64,000 nucleotides of DNA, from contig CAKRIZ010000001.1 of the NCBI GenBank assembly GCA_934351445.1, forward strand, positions 62,001 through 126,000. Reading direction: 5' to 3'. The notes under the pieces are model-generated. The model made no database searches and was not told the origin of the DNA. It saw only the letters and a program-made list of their open reading frames with translations. The position numbers and the translations under genes were made by a program. The stretch is from an uncultured Eubacterium sp. Its GTDB lineage: Bacteria > Bacillota > Clostridia > Lachnospirales > Lachnospiraceae. Position 1 is the first letter of the stretch. Every line of letters starts with the position of its first letter. Shown here piece after piece: positions 17,441-25,840 of the stretch.

Positions 17441-18592
17441 CTACTCCACACACACCCGTCTCTTGATAGCGGGTGTGTAATCAGATACAAATTTTCTGCC
17501 ATATTTATAACAGTACGACCGGATGCGGTAATAATAAGTCTTTCCTTCTTCCATCGTCTGGTCCGTATATCTGTATGATGTCTTTTGCGCAGCCTTTTTT
17601 GTCTTCATCAGTTCGTATCTGCCACCCTTTTCCCGGCGGTATATCTCAAACCCATCCGGCTGTAACACTTTTTTCCCTGTAGCAGGCTGTACATTCCATT
17701 CCAACCTGATGCGTCCAGATGTAACTGTTCCTACATCATCCAGCGCTTTATCCCATGAAATCCGTGCCACCTTCTGGTTCTTCGGCCGTCCCAGCTCATC
17801 AATCCGTGCGAACCTGTAACCGTCTTTTTTCAAATTTTTGAGTACAGTTCCCAGTGCGTCGGCATTTGATTTCGATATGTTATGTGTGAGTGTGATCGCA
17901 CCTTTATGGCAATAAGTTTTAAAATGATCAATCACATACTGTGTACCGGGCTGATGATCCGGATCATAATCATGATATACGATACTCCAGAAAACAGACG
18001 TATATCCGAGATCCTGCGCAACCTTTAACACCCGGCTGCTGTATTCCCCCATCGGCGGACGCAGATATTTGTCCAATGTATATCCTGTCTTTTCTTTAAA
18101 CAAACGTTCCAATCCTGTCAACTCTTTTTCTATTCTGGTCGTCGACAAGGACGGCATGCTCGGATGACTCATCGTGTGACTGCCTACGAGATGGCCTTCT
18201 TTCTTCATCCGTTTGCACAAATCCGGGTTTGCCTTGACATAATGTTCGGTCACAAAAAAGACCGCTTTTGCATCATATTTTTTCAATGCATCCAGAATTT
18301 TTGCCGTATAGCCATTTTCATATCCGCAGTCAAACGCAAAATAAATAACCTTTTCCTTTGCCTGGGCATCATAATAATACGCATGATACTTTTTCAGATC
18401 TTTTACAGAATCTGCCCCTTTCGGAGCCTTGTGATCCTTATTCCGTACAATATACCACTCTTTCTTTGTATTGGAGTAGCTGCTGTAATCTGTGGCTGCC
18501 GCGTAAATCGATAACGGCTGCAGCATTGCTGCCCCCAACAGTAATGTGAGCATCACACCCAATAACCTGCTATATACATGTTTTTGATTCAT
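17441..18592 (-). CDS. pdaA: PdaA-type polysaccharide deacetylase with C-terminal fibronectin III domain
   Basis: A 383-residue secreted NodB-family enzyme. A signal sequence ends near AAMLQPLSIYAAA. The deacetylase domain has FDCGYENGYTAKIL (motif 1, in the YENGYT form seen in PdaA) and SHTMSHPS (motif 2), with RPPMGEYS as the catalytic Arg motif. PdaA makes muramic delta-lactam in spore cortex, so a sporulation role is likely. The last 100 or so residues (RISWDKALDD...YYYRIRSYCYKYG) look like a fibronectin type III module, an addition not present in Bacillus PdaA. GGAGGGTGT precedes the ATG at 18590-18592; ten upstream codons are rejected. Confidence 0.85.
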   Translation of the reverse strand: MNQKHVYSRLLGVMLTLLLGAAMLQPLSIYAAATDYSSYSNTKKEWYIVRNKDHKAPKGADSVKDLKKYHAYYYDAQAKEKVIYFAFDCGYENGYTAKILDALKKYDAKAVFFVTEHYVKANPDLCKRMKKEGHLVGSHTMSHPSMPSLSTTRIEKELTGLERLFKEKTGYTLDKYLRPPMGEYSSRVLKVAQDLGYTSVFWSIVYHDYDPDHQPGTQYVIDHFKTYCHKGAITLTHNISKSNADALGTVLKNLKKDGYRFARIDELGRPKNQKVARISWDKALDDVGTVTSGRIRLEWNVQPATGKKVLQPDGFEIYRREKGGRYELMKTKKAAQKTSYRYTDQTMEEGKTYYYRIRSYCYKYGRKFVSDYTPAIKRRVCVE

Positions 18593-18630
18593 ACACCCTC
18601 CATTTATAACCATCCTATGCACGCTTCATG

Positions 18631-18649
18631 TGATAGGAATTTCCTATCA
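18631..18649. repeat. Dispersed palindrome copy 1
   Basis: TGATAGGAATTTCCTATCA, with 9 bp arms and a 1 nt centre. It lies just after the rnfB terminator on the minus strand, where the text reads GTTCTTTGATAGGAAATTCC. Related copies are at 46490-46511 and 49190-49222, each also after a terminator T-tract. Confidence 0.7.
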
Positions 18650-18651
18650 AA

Positions 18652-18693
18652 GAACAAAACAGCACCGACTGTATAACCAGTCGATGCTGTTTG
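18652..18693 (-). terminator. Intrinsic terminator of the rnf operon
   Basis: On the minus strand AAACAGCATCGACT pairs with AGTCGGTGCTGTTT (one G-U pair), followed by a T-rich tract (TTTTGTTCTTT). It lies about 14 bp past the rnfB stop. Confidence 0.88.
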
Positions 18694-18706
18694 ATTCTTC
18701 GACATC

Positions 18707-19513
18707 TTATGCTTCGTGAATGTACTTGATGACCTTCTTCGGACACTTCTCTGCACAAGCACCGCAGTGAACACATTTTGCGTAATCAATACGCGCAATG
18801 TTATCGATTACAGTAATCGCACCATGTTCACAAGTCTTCTCACATAGATGACAACCGATACATCCTGCTCCACAGGCATCAATCACGGCTTTACCCTTAT
18901 TCTTGGATACACAGCGTACAACATACTGTGCATCATAAGGGATGAGCTCGATCAGGCTCTTCGGACAGGTAGCAACACATTTACCACATGCCTTACATGC
19001 CTCTTTGTCAACCTTGGCAACGCCATCCACAATATGAATCGCGTTAAACTGACATGCCTTTACGCAGGATCCATAGCCCAGACAACCATAGTTACATGAC
19101 TTCGGACCACCATTCGGCACATATTTCATGGCCGTACAATCCATCAGACCTGTATAATCATAATCTGCTTTGCTGACCTCTTTGTTTCCGGAGCATTTTA
19201 CAAATGCTACCATACGGACGCTGTCATCAGCTTCCACACCCATGATCGCACCGATCTGTGCTGCCACGGTAGAGCCACCGACCGGACACTGATTAATCGG
19301 TGCCTCGCCCTTGGAGATTGCAGCAGCCAGTCCGGAACATCCGGCATAACCACAGCCACCACAGTTATTTCCAGGTAATACGCCTAAAATAGCTTCTTCT
19401 TTTTCATCTACCTCAACCGCAAGTTTCTCACCGGCAATGCCAAGGAAGAATCCAATTAGCACACCTGTGCAGCCAACTACGAGAGCGGCTACAAGAATTG
19501 CTGTCATATTCAT
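18707..19513 (-). CDS. rnfB: Rnf complex subunit RnfB (iron-sulfur)
   Basis: The 268-residue electron-input subunit of the ferredoxin:NAD+ oxidoreductase. One N-terminal membrane helix (about residues 4-25) is followed by the 4Fe-4S domain NNCGGCGYAGCSGLA and NQCPVGG. Ferredoxin-type motifs follow: CLGYGSCVKAC, CKACGKCVATCP, CIGCHLCEKTC and CVHCGACAEKCP. The count of clusters is high, as in clostridial RnfB. It is the last gene of rnfCDGEAB, followed by a terminator. AAGGAG precedes the ATG. Confidence 0.96.
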   Translation of the reverse strand: MNMTAILVAALVVGCTGVLIGFFLGIAGEKLAVEVDEKEEAILGVLPGNNCGGCGYAGCSGLAAAISKGEAPINQCPVGGSTVAAQIGAIMGVEADDSVRMVAFVKCSGNKEVSKADYDYTGLMDCTAMKYVPNGGPKSCNYGCLGYGSCVKACQFNAIHIVDGVAKVDKEACKACGKCVATCPKSLIELIPYDAQYVVRCVSKNKGKAVIDACGAGCIGCHLCEKTCEHGAITVIDNIARIDYAKCVHCGACAEKCPKKVIKYIHEA

Positions 19514-19526
19514 GTTCTTCTCCTTC

Positions 19527-20123
19527 CTAGATCATTCCTGAGAAGCCCATAAATGCGATTGACATCAGAGCTGCTGTGATCAGGACGATCGCTGTACCTC
19601 TGAAAGGCTTCGGAATATCATTGTACTCGATTTTTTCACGCAGACCTGCCATCAGCACGATCGCAATGAAAAATCCAAATGCAGTTGCAAAACCGTTTAC
19701 GACACTCTCGAGAATACCATACTCTTTGGTCACGTTTGTCAGTGCAACACCAAGTACTGCACAGTTTGTGGTGATCAACGGCAGATATACACCGAGTGAT
19801 TCATACAACGGAGGCATCTTTTTCTTTAAAAACATCTCTACAAACTGTACCAGACATGCAATGACCAGAATGTAAACGATTGTCTTTAAATAAGTCAGGT
19901 CAATACCGATACTCATCAGATAGGTATTGGCAAGAATGTACTTGTAAATCAGTGCTGTCACGAGTGATGACAGTGTGATAACGAATACGACCGCGCCGCC
20001 CATGCCGGCAGCAGTCTCTGTCTTTTTCGATACGCCGAGGAACGGGCAGATACCCAGGAACTGACTCAGCACGACATTATTGACGATCGCAGATCCAACA
20101 GCGATCAGTATGAGTTCTTTCAT
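19527..20123 (-). CDS. rnfA: Rnf complex subunit RnfA
   Basis: A 198-residue integral membrane subunit with six hydrophobic segments. It carries the RnfA/NqrE signature VLSQFLGICPFLGVSKK and the matching half LITTNCAVLGVAL. The paired Cys residues (C25 region and C113 region) bind the intramembrane Fe-S centre in known structures of Rnf/Nqr. It starts at the rnfE stop base, so translation is coupled. Confidence 0.96.
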   Translation of the reverse strand: MKELILIAVGSAIVNNVVLSQFLGICPFLGVSKKTETAAGMGGAVVFVITLSSLVTALIYKYILANTYLMSIGIDLTYLKTIVYILVIACLVQFVEMFLKKKMPPLYESLGVYLPLITTNCAVLGVALTNVTKEYGILESVVNGFATAFGFFIAIVLMAGLREKIEYNDIPKPFRGTAIVLITAALMSIAFMGFSGMI

Positions 20124-20824
20124 CAGTCTGTTACCTCCTTCTTATCTGCACATACACTGGAATGTGCACAATTTGAGCAGTCACCGCTCAAGCATCCCGC
20201 GGGCTCTGCCAAAGGTGTACCCTTCTCCTCCATCTTGCGACGGATGATGTTCATACCTGCAACGAGGAATGCCAGTACCAGGAATGCACCAGGTGCCATA
20301 ACAAAAATGGTAATCGGTGTAAACCAGCTCAGGGACAATACCTGTGCACCAAAGATCTGTCCAGCTCCGAGAAGCTCGCGGACCAGTCCGATACAAGTCA
20401 GTCCGAGTGTGAAACCAAGACCCATTCCAATACCATCAAAGATAGACGGTAATACCGGGTTTTTAGATGCATAGCTCTCTGCACGTCCTAAAATGATACA
20501 GTTTACAACGATCAACGGAATATACACACCGAGCGCTGCAGACAGTGACTGCAGATATGCTTTCATCAAAAACTCTACGATCGTAACAAGTGATGCTACA
20601 ATGACAATGAATGCCGGCATACGCACGCCATCCGGAATTACTTTACGAAATGCTGAGATCAGCAGGTTTGACAGTACCAAAACGACTGTCGTAGAAAGTC
20701 CCATACCTAATCCGTTGATCGCTGATGATGTAACCGCCAATGTCGGACACATACCGAGCATCAGTACGAATGTAGGGTTTTCCTTGATAATACCGTTATA
20801 TAAACGTTCTACATACTTATTCAT
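20123..20824 (-). CDS. rnfE: Rnf complex subunit RnfE with cysteine-rich C-terminal tail
   Basis: A 233-residue membrane subunit homologous to RnfA/NqrD. It has the paired signatures FVLMLGMCPTLAVTSSAINGLGMG and IPLIVVNCIILGRAESYASKNP. The last 30 residues form a hydrophilic tail with the spacing C-x4-C-x2-C-x5-C (GCLSGDCSNCAHSSVCADK), which is not part of the conserved core and could bind a metal or cluster at the cytoplasmic face (inference). Both ends abut or overlap the neighbouring genes (rnfG and rnfA). Confidence 0.95.
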   Translation of the reverse strand: MNKYVERLYNGIIKENPTFVLMLGMCPTLAVTSSAINGLGMGLSTTVVLVLSNLLISAFRKVIPDGVRMPAFIVIVASLVTIVEFLMKAYLQSLSAALGVYIPLIVVNCIILGRAESYASKNPVLPSIFDGIGMGLGFTLGLTCIGLVRELLGAGQIFGAQVLSLSWFTPITIFVMAPGAFLVLAFLVAGMNIIRRKMEEKGTPLAEPAGCLSGDCSNCAHSSVCADKKEVTD

Positions 20825-21435
20825 TACTGTGCACCTCCTAATTCTGCGCGGAAATAGGTAAGAGCTGCATTGACACCGTTTGCCATTGCCTTGGAAGTAA
20901 TGGTTGCACCGGAGATCGATTCGATCTCATTGTCAGATGAAGGTGTGTTCTTCACTACTTCGAACGTGTCTACCAGTTTACCCTGAAACTGTGAGTAGAA
21001 ATCTTCATCCTGCGCCTTCATACCAAGTCCCGGAGTCTCCGCAATATTTGTAATGGAATAGCCATTTACGGTTCCGTCATTCTGGATACCTACGGAAAAT
21101 GTGATCGTAGACTGGCTCGCATCCTTTGCAGTCACAGTCACGACATAACCGAGCGGTGATCCGGAAGCATCCTTTGCTACCTGGATATCATCAATCGAAT
21201 CTGTATAGCCTGCCGCTACTACTTCCTCGGTTGCTGCGTTCTTATCAAAGCCCTCAAGGGCCTCAAAAGAATCCGCATCGGCAAATACTTCTTTGTACGC
21301 AGCCTGTGCCGCTGCTGCATCCGCATCTGCGATCGGCTGTTTTGTAACCTCATAAACAAGTCCGAGTAAAAATCCAAGGACTAATGTAAAAGCTGTGAGG
21401 ATGACGGCATCATGAACAATCTTTTTCGTATTCAT
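20824..21435 (-). CDS. rnfG: Rnf complex subunit RnfG (FMN-bearing)
   Basis: A 203-residue subunit with one N-terminal membrane helix (about residues 11-30) and an extracytoplasmic FMN-binding domain. The flavinylation motif is SGATIT at residues 175-180, with T180 the expected FMN acceptor. GYSITNIAETPGLGMKAQ is the usual RnfG/NqrC core. It depends on ApbE, whose gene lies about 3.4 kb away. The gene overlaps the rnfE start by one base. Confidence 0.95.
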   Translation of the reverse strand: MNTKKIVHDAVILTAFTLVLGFLLGLVYEVTKQPIADADAAAAQAAYKEVFADADSFEALEGFDKNAATEEVVAAGYTDSIDDIQVAKDASGSPLGYVVTVTAKDASQSTITFSVGIQNDGTVNGYSITNIAETPGLGMKAQDEDFYSQFQGKLVDTFEVVKNTPSSDNEIESISGATITSKAMANGVNAALTYFRAELGGAQ

Positions 21436-21436
21436 A

Positions 21437-22387
21437 CTATTTGCCCTCCTTCTTCTCTTTTACCTGGCCAAATGCACGCGGAATCGTAATCTTCTCAATC
21501 ATCGGGACGAGCAGGTTGCTCAGGATGATCGCAAAAGAAACACCCTCTGCATTCGCGCCAAAGCAACGGAACAATCCGGTCAGAATACCGCAGCAGATAC
21601 CAAACAGGATCCGTCCGCGCGGTGTGATCGGGCTCGTGACATAATCAGTCGCCATAAAGAATGCTCCGAGCATGATACCACCGCTGCACAACTGTGCAAC
21701 AATATAATACATATCAAAACCATGTCCGCCAAAAAGCAGCATAAAGATCACAAATGTGATCAGATAGCTGGCGGGGATCGCCAATGTGATGACACCGAGT
21801 AAAATCAGGATGATCGCTCCGATCAGTATCGCGATCGTACTCGTCTCACCGATTGTACCTGCGGTACGTCCAATTAAAGCATCCATGCTGTTGATGATCT
21901 CACCGTTTCTCATCGCTGCAAGCGGTGTAGCTCCGGTATAAGTATCCGTCTGGAAATTCGTCATATCAGCAGCAAATGCGATCAACAGGAAACAACGGGC
22001 ACCCAGCGCCGGGTTCATAAAGTTCTGGCCAAGTCCACCGAACATCATCTTGACAATTGCGATCGCAAATACACCACCGAGAACAGCTTCCCACCAGGGA
22101 AGATTCACCGGAAGGTTCAATGCCAGCAGCAATCCGGTAACAACCGCACTCAGATCACTGATCGTGCTTTTCTTGTGAACAATTTTTTCAAACACCCACT
22201 CTGTGCCGACACAGCTTGCGATCGTGAGCACGATCAGCAGCAGTGCTTTCGGGCCAAAGTTAAAGATACCAAACAGTGTCGTAGGCAGCAATGCAAGAAT
22301 TACATATGCCATGATTCGGTTGGTAGAATCTTTCGCACGCACATGGGGTGATGATGAAACATGTAACATGTTATCCATGTCTAACAC
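21437..22387 (-). CDS. rnfD: Rnf complex subunit RnfD (FMN-bearing)
   Basis: A 316-residue polytopic membrane subunit homologous to NqrB. The flavinylation motif TGATPL lies at about residues 151-156, with T154 the likely FMN attachment site. The sequences MFGGLGQNFMNPALGARCFLL and FMATDYVTSPITPRGRI are the family signatures. RnfD forms part of the ion-translocating path. It is placed between rnfC and rnfG with only 1-8 bp gaps. Confidence 0.95.
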   Translation of the reverse strand: MLDMDNMLHVSSSPHVRAKDSTNRIMAYVILALLPTTLFGIFNFGPKALLLIVLTIASCVGTEWVFEKIVHKKSTISDLSAVVTGLLLALNLPVNLPWWEAVLGGVFAIAIVKMMFGGLGQNFMNPALGARCFLLIAFAADMTNFQTDTYTGATPLAAMRNGEIINSMDALIGRTAGTIGETSTIAILIGAIILILLGVITLAIPASYLITFVIFMLLFGGHGFDMYYIVAQLCSGGIMLGAFFMATDYVTSPITPRGRILFGICCGILTGLFRCFGANAEGVSFAIILSNLLVPMIEKITIPRAFGQVKEKKEGK

Positions 22388-22395
22388 CTCTTTCT

Positions 22396-23718
22396 CTATT
22401 TTTTACGTCTTGCCGCAAGAATATCTTTTTTCATGGTCTTAATGGACTGTGCCAGAGGGCGTCTCGCCGGGCAGATGAAACTGCAGCTTCCGCACTCAAT
22501 ACACTCCATTCCGTTCCATTTTTCGAATTCTTCACCAAGCTTTAAATTTGCCTGCTTTGCAAGTCTTGACGGTACAAGCATCTCAGGGCACGCTTCTACA
22601 CAACGGCCACAGTTGATACATGCACTCGGCTCCAGATGGGAAACATCATCGGATGACAGACACAGCAGGGATGAATTTGTCTTTGTGATCGGAACATTCA
22701 GATCAAACATAGAAAATCCCATCATCGGTCCACCGGAGATCATTTTCTCAGCTCCGGATTCCTTTAATCCACCAGCTGCCTCGAGTAACTCCGCATAGTT
22801 TGTTCCGACACTTACATAGAAGTTGCGCGGATCTTTGACTGCATCACCGGTCACGGTAAAGATACGGTTCGTCACCGGCTTGCCCTCTTTGACTGCACGG
22901 TAAATACATACCAGTGTCTCTACGTTATCTACGATACATCCGGCATCTGCGGGAAGCATCGTAGAATTGATCTCTCTGCCTGTCACGGCTTTGATCAGCT
23001 GACGCTCACCACCCTGCGGATATTTTGTCTGCAGGGGAACGACCTCTATACGGGGCTCGTCCTTACATAGTGCCTCCAGCTTGGCAATACAGTCCGGCTT
23101 ATTGTTCTCGACACCGAGTACACCCTTTGCATTGTCAAATAACTGTAATACAATCTTGATTCCACCGACTAACAGCTCCGGATTGTCCATCATTCTGCGG
23201 TAATCGGATGTCAGATACGGCTCACACTCTGCACAGTTTGCAATAATGTAATCGATCTTTTCCGGATTCTTCGGCGATAACTTTACGTGAGTGGGGAAAC
23301 CTGCGCCACCCATACCTACTACTCCGGCTTTTTTTACTTTCTCAATAATCTCTTCCTTGGAAAGTGTCATGATATCATCTACTGCATCATACTCCACTTC
23401 CTCATAGTTTCCGTCATTTTCGATGACGATCGAATTTACCATATCGCCGGTAGCGACACGGTGCAGTGCAATCGACTTGACAGTTCCAGAAACTGATGAA
23501 TAGATGTTTGCTGAAACAAATCCGCCGGCTTCTGCTATCAGCTGCCCCTTCTTTACCGTATCACCGACTGCTACAACCGGCTGTGCGGGGGCACCGATAT
23601 GCTGAGATACAGGTAACACCAGATCTCCCTTAGGCAAATAATCCTCTACAGGCTTGTCTTTTGACAAATCTTTGCCCTCGAAAGGATGCACTCCGCCTCT
23701 AAACGTTCGTAATCCCAT
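22396..23718 (-). CDS. rnfC: Rnf complex subunit RnfC
   Basis: A 440-residue subunit that carries the NADH/FMN site and two 4Fe-4S clusters. The N-terminal part has GGVHPFEGKDLSKDKP and a barrel-sandwich region. GVVGMGGAGFPTHVKL is the nucleotide/FMN site shared with NuoF, and two cluster motifs, CINCGRCVEACP and CIECGSCSFICP, sit near the C-terminus. It is the first gene of the operon. The ATG at 23716-23718 is used with GAGAGG 8 nt upstream; the TTG codon before it is not needed. Its length equals the short clostridial form, lacking the long repeat tail of gammaproteobacterial RnfC. Confidence 0.95.
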   Translation of the reverse strand: MGLRTFRGGVHPFEGKDLSKDKPVEDYLPKGDLVLPVSQHIGAPAQPVVAVGDTVKKGQLIAEAGGFVSANIYSSVSGTVKSIALHRVATGDMVNSIVIENDGNYEEVEYDAVDDIMTLSKEEIIEKVKKAGVVGMGGAGFPTHVKLSPKNPEKIDYIIANCAECEPYLTSDYRRMMDNPELLVGGIKIVLQLFDNAKGVLGVENNKPDCIAKLEALCKDEPRIEVVPLQTKYPQGGERQLIKAVTGREINSTMLPADAGCIVDNVETLVCIYRAVKEGKPVTNRIFTVTGDAVKDPRNFYVSVGTNYAELLEAAGGLKESGAEKMISGGPMMGFSMFDLNVPITKTNSSLLCLSSDDVSHLEPSACINCGRCVEACPEMLVPSRLAKQANLKLGEEFEKWNGMECIECGSCSFICPARRPLAQSIKTMKKDILAARRKK

Positions 23719-23754
23719 CAAATTGACCTCTCTTTCCTTATATTTATTGCTGTA

Positions 23755-23777
23755 AGCAGTCCATATAAGGGACTGCT
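23755..23777 (-). other. Hairpin in the rnf 5' leader
   Basis: AGCAGTCC and GGACTGCT are perfect arms with a 7 nt loop, between the promoter and the rnfC ribosome site. There is no T-run after it, so it is not an intrinsic terminator. It could stabilise the leader or be a regulatory site; no known riboswitch is recognised. Confidence 0.55.
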
Positions 23778-23790
23778 ACATATTGGTCTT

Positions 23791-23818
23791 ATTATAGCAC
23801 AATGAGAAAGTTTGTCAT
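23791..23818 (-). promoter_or_regulatory. Promoter of the rnf operon
   Basis: On the minus strand: ATGACA, a 16 bp spacer, and a perfect TATAAT preceded by TGC (extended -10). It lies about 75 bp upstream of rnfC and is the only good candidate in the divergent region. Confidence 0.65.
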
Positions 23819-23925
23819 AAAAAATTGATCAAAAAATTGTCGTTATTTTGTCTTTTTTAACGAACAAAAGTCGTGTATACTTATTTTACATTTTGCATTT
23901 TCAATAGAAAGGGAAGTAAGTTCAT

Positions 23926-25005
23926 ATGCAGCACTGGATCGATACAAATATTCATTTTCAACCGTCTGCTTTTACGCAGACACAATTGCAGCACGGTGAC
24001 CTGTTTCTGGATATTGAGACAACCGGACTGTCCCGCAGCAGACACAGGATCTATCTGATCGGTCTGGCATTGTATACCGGGGGCAGCGTATTGGGGCTTC
24101 ACCAGTTCTTTGCCGACCACAGCGATGAAGAACCGGAGCTGTTGCGATGCCTTCAGACATTCCTGACACAGTCTCCCGTCAGACGGATCATCACGTTCAA
24201 CGGCAGCAGCTTTGATCTGCCATTTCTGAGTGAACGCGCCGGAGCTTACGGTCTTGCTCTGTCCTTTGATGCATATGAACAGTTTGATATTTATAAAGAA
24301 TGCCGACAACGCAAAAACATGCTTCAGCTGCAGAGTTACCGCCAGAAATCATTAGAACAATTCTTAGGTATCGCCAGGGAAGACCTCTATACCGGCGGTG
24401 AACTGATCAAGGTATATGAAAACTATACCAGAAATCCTGACCCCGATGCCGCTCAACTGCTGCGGCTGCACAACCTTGAGGATGTACGGAATATGTATCA
24501 GTTGTTGGATATTTTTGCGTATGACTGTTTGTTTTCCGAGACTGCATCCGTTGAACAATTTTCGGTTGAAGCTTATACACAACTGGATGGCAGCGCTGCT
24601 GAAGAGCTGATTGTGACACTGTCCGTACCATACCCGCTCCCCGGTGCACTGTCTGTACACCATCCGGTCAGTGGTGTCTATCTCCGCACACACACGGATC
24701 ACGCATTTGTCCGGATTCCTCTCTATCAGCATATGGCACGCATGTATTATTCAGACTATAAAAATTATTTTTATCTCCCGGAAGAGGATATGGCAATGCA
24801 CAAATCAGTCGCTGTCTGCGTCGATCCGGCATATAGAAAAAAAGCGACCCCTGAAACATGTTACACAAGGGTCGCTGTGACTGATGATTTTTTAAATTCA
24901 AAACAATTATCGGAATATATGACACACGTATTGCGCAGTTTCCTGCCTGCATGTATCACACCCGGTCAGCCTCGTTCAAAGAAGAAGGATTTATCACGCT
25001 CATAG
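23926..25005 (+). CDS. YprB-like ribonuclease H-fold exonuclease domain protein
   Basis: A 359-residue protein with a DEDD-type 3'-5' exonuclease fold. Motif I is LFLDIETTGLSR (DxE), motif II lies in TFNGSSFDLPFL (the N-x-x-x-x-D pattern), and motif III is in LLRLHNLEDVRNMYQL. It resembles the ribonuclease H-like domain of Bacillus YprB. The C-terminal 130 residues (YPLPGALSVHHP...) are less conserved. The function is not known; a role in DNA or RNA processing is likely. It is transcribed alone on the plus strand, and its last 40 bp overlap the convergent cheR gene. GAAAGGGAAG precedes the ATG. Confidence 0.82.
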   Translation: MQHWIDTNIHFQPSAFTQTQLQHGDLFLDIETTGLSRSRHRIYLIGLALYTGGSVLGLHQFFADHSDEEPELLRCLQTFLTQSPVRRIITFNGSSFDLPFLSERAGAYGLALSFDAYEQFDIYKECRQRKNMLQLQSYRQKSLEQFLGIAREDLYTGGELIKVYENYTRNPDPDAAQLLRLHNLEDVRNMYQLLDIFAYDCLFSETASVEQFSVEAYTQLDGSAAEELIVTLSVPYPLPGALSVHHPVSGVYLRTHTDHAFVRIPLYQHMARMYYSDYKNYFYLPEEDMAMHKSVAVCVDPAYRKKATPETCYTRVAVTDDFLNSKQLSEYMTHVLRSFLPACITPGQPRSKKKDLSRS

Positions 25006-25742
25006 CCAAAATCCTTATAATTCATGATCTGCTCGGTGCTGCCGATAAATAACACACCACCGGGCACCAATGCCTGATAAAACTTCGCATAGATCTGATC
25101 TTTCGCTTCGTCTGTAAAATAAATAACTACATTTCTGCACACAATCAGATGGCAGCCTGACGGATACGGGTCACGAAGCAGATTGTGCTCCCTGAACTCT
25201 ACACGATGTTTGATCTCATCTGCAATCTGATAAGAGTTTCCGATCTGCTTGAAATACTTTTTCTTCAGATCCTCCGGCACAGCGGCAATACTCTTCTCGT
25301 TATACAGACCAACCTTGGCCGCAGCCAATACCTGCTTATCAATATCTGTCGCAATAATACGGATATTAGCTAATGGTAAATGACGGCTCAGTGCCATGAC
25401 AAGTGAATACGGCTCATCTCCGGTTGAACAGGCGGCACTCCAGATCGTCAGGTTTTTACCAAACTTGTTGATCAGCTTTGGAAATACTTCCTGATCAAGA
25501 ATCTTCCACTGATCCGGATTCCGGTAAAACTCAGACACATTGATTGTCAGGAAGTTAACAAACTCTTCAAATTTGTCCTTATCCTGCTTAATCAATGCCA
25601 CATACATATCATAGCTGTCAATTTTATTTTTTCCGATCAATGTATCGATTCTGCGGCGCATCTGCTTTTCTTTATATGCGTTCAGATCAATCTTTGTGAG
25701 GGCAAAAATATCTTTTTTAAACTTCTCATAGTTATCCAACAT
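24966..25742 (-). CDS. cheR: CheR-type protein-glutamate methyltransferase
   Basis: A 258-residue SAM-dependent methyltransferase of the CheR family, which methylates glutamates of chemoreceptors. The N-terminal helical domain (residues 1-75) precedes FLTINVSEFYRNPDQWKIL, the SAM site SAACSTGDEPYSLVMAL and CRNVVIYFTDEAKDQIYAKF near the end. No other chemotaxis genes are nearby, so it could serve a distant operon. Its 3' end overlaps the convergent exonuclease-like gene by 40 bp, giving antisense transcript ends. AGAGGAAAAATC precedes the ATG. Confidence 0.9.
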   Translation of the reverse strand: MLDNYEKFKKDIFALTKIDLNAYKEKQMRRRIDTLIGKNKIDSYDMYVALIKQDKDKFEEFVNFLTINVSEFYRNPDQWKILDQEVFPKLINKFGKNLTIWSAACSTGDEPYSLVMALSRHLPLANIRIIATDIDKQVLAAAKVGLYNEKSIAAVPEDLKKKYFKQIGNSYQIADEIKHRVEFREHNLLRDPYPSGCHLIVCRNVVIYFTDEAKDQIYAKFYQALVPGGVLFIGSTEQIMNYKDFGYERDKSFFFERG

Positions 25743-25797
25743 GATTTTTCCTCTATCAATAAATCTACGCTCTGCGAGCTGTTTTTATCTTACATTC

Positions 25798-25832
25798 AAA
25801 ATTCCCTGTGGGATAATCCCACAGGGAATGCT
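25798..25832 (-). terminator. Hairpin after the S1 gene
   Basis: ATTCCCTGTGGGA and TCCCACAGGGAAT form a perfect 13 bp stem with a 3 nt loop (25801-25829). On the minus strand it is followed by TTTTG. It ends the cmk-ispH-S1 transcript before cheR. Confidence 0.85.
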
Positions 25833-25840
25833 TTTAGTGA

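Noticed and set aside
17448..17478. Inverted repeat ACACACCCG/CGGGTGTGT at the end of pdaA as a terminator
   Set aside because: It lies inside the pdaA coding sequence and has no T-run on either side.
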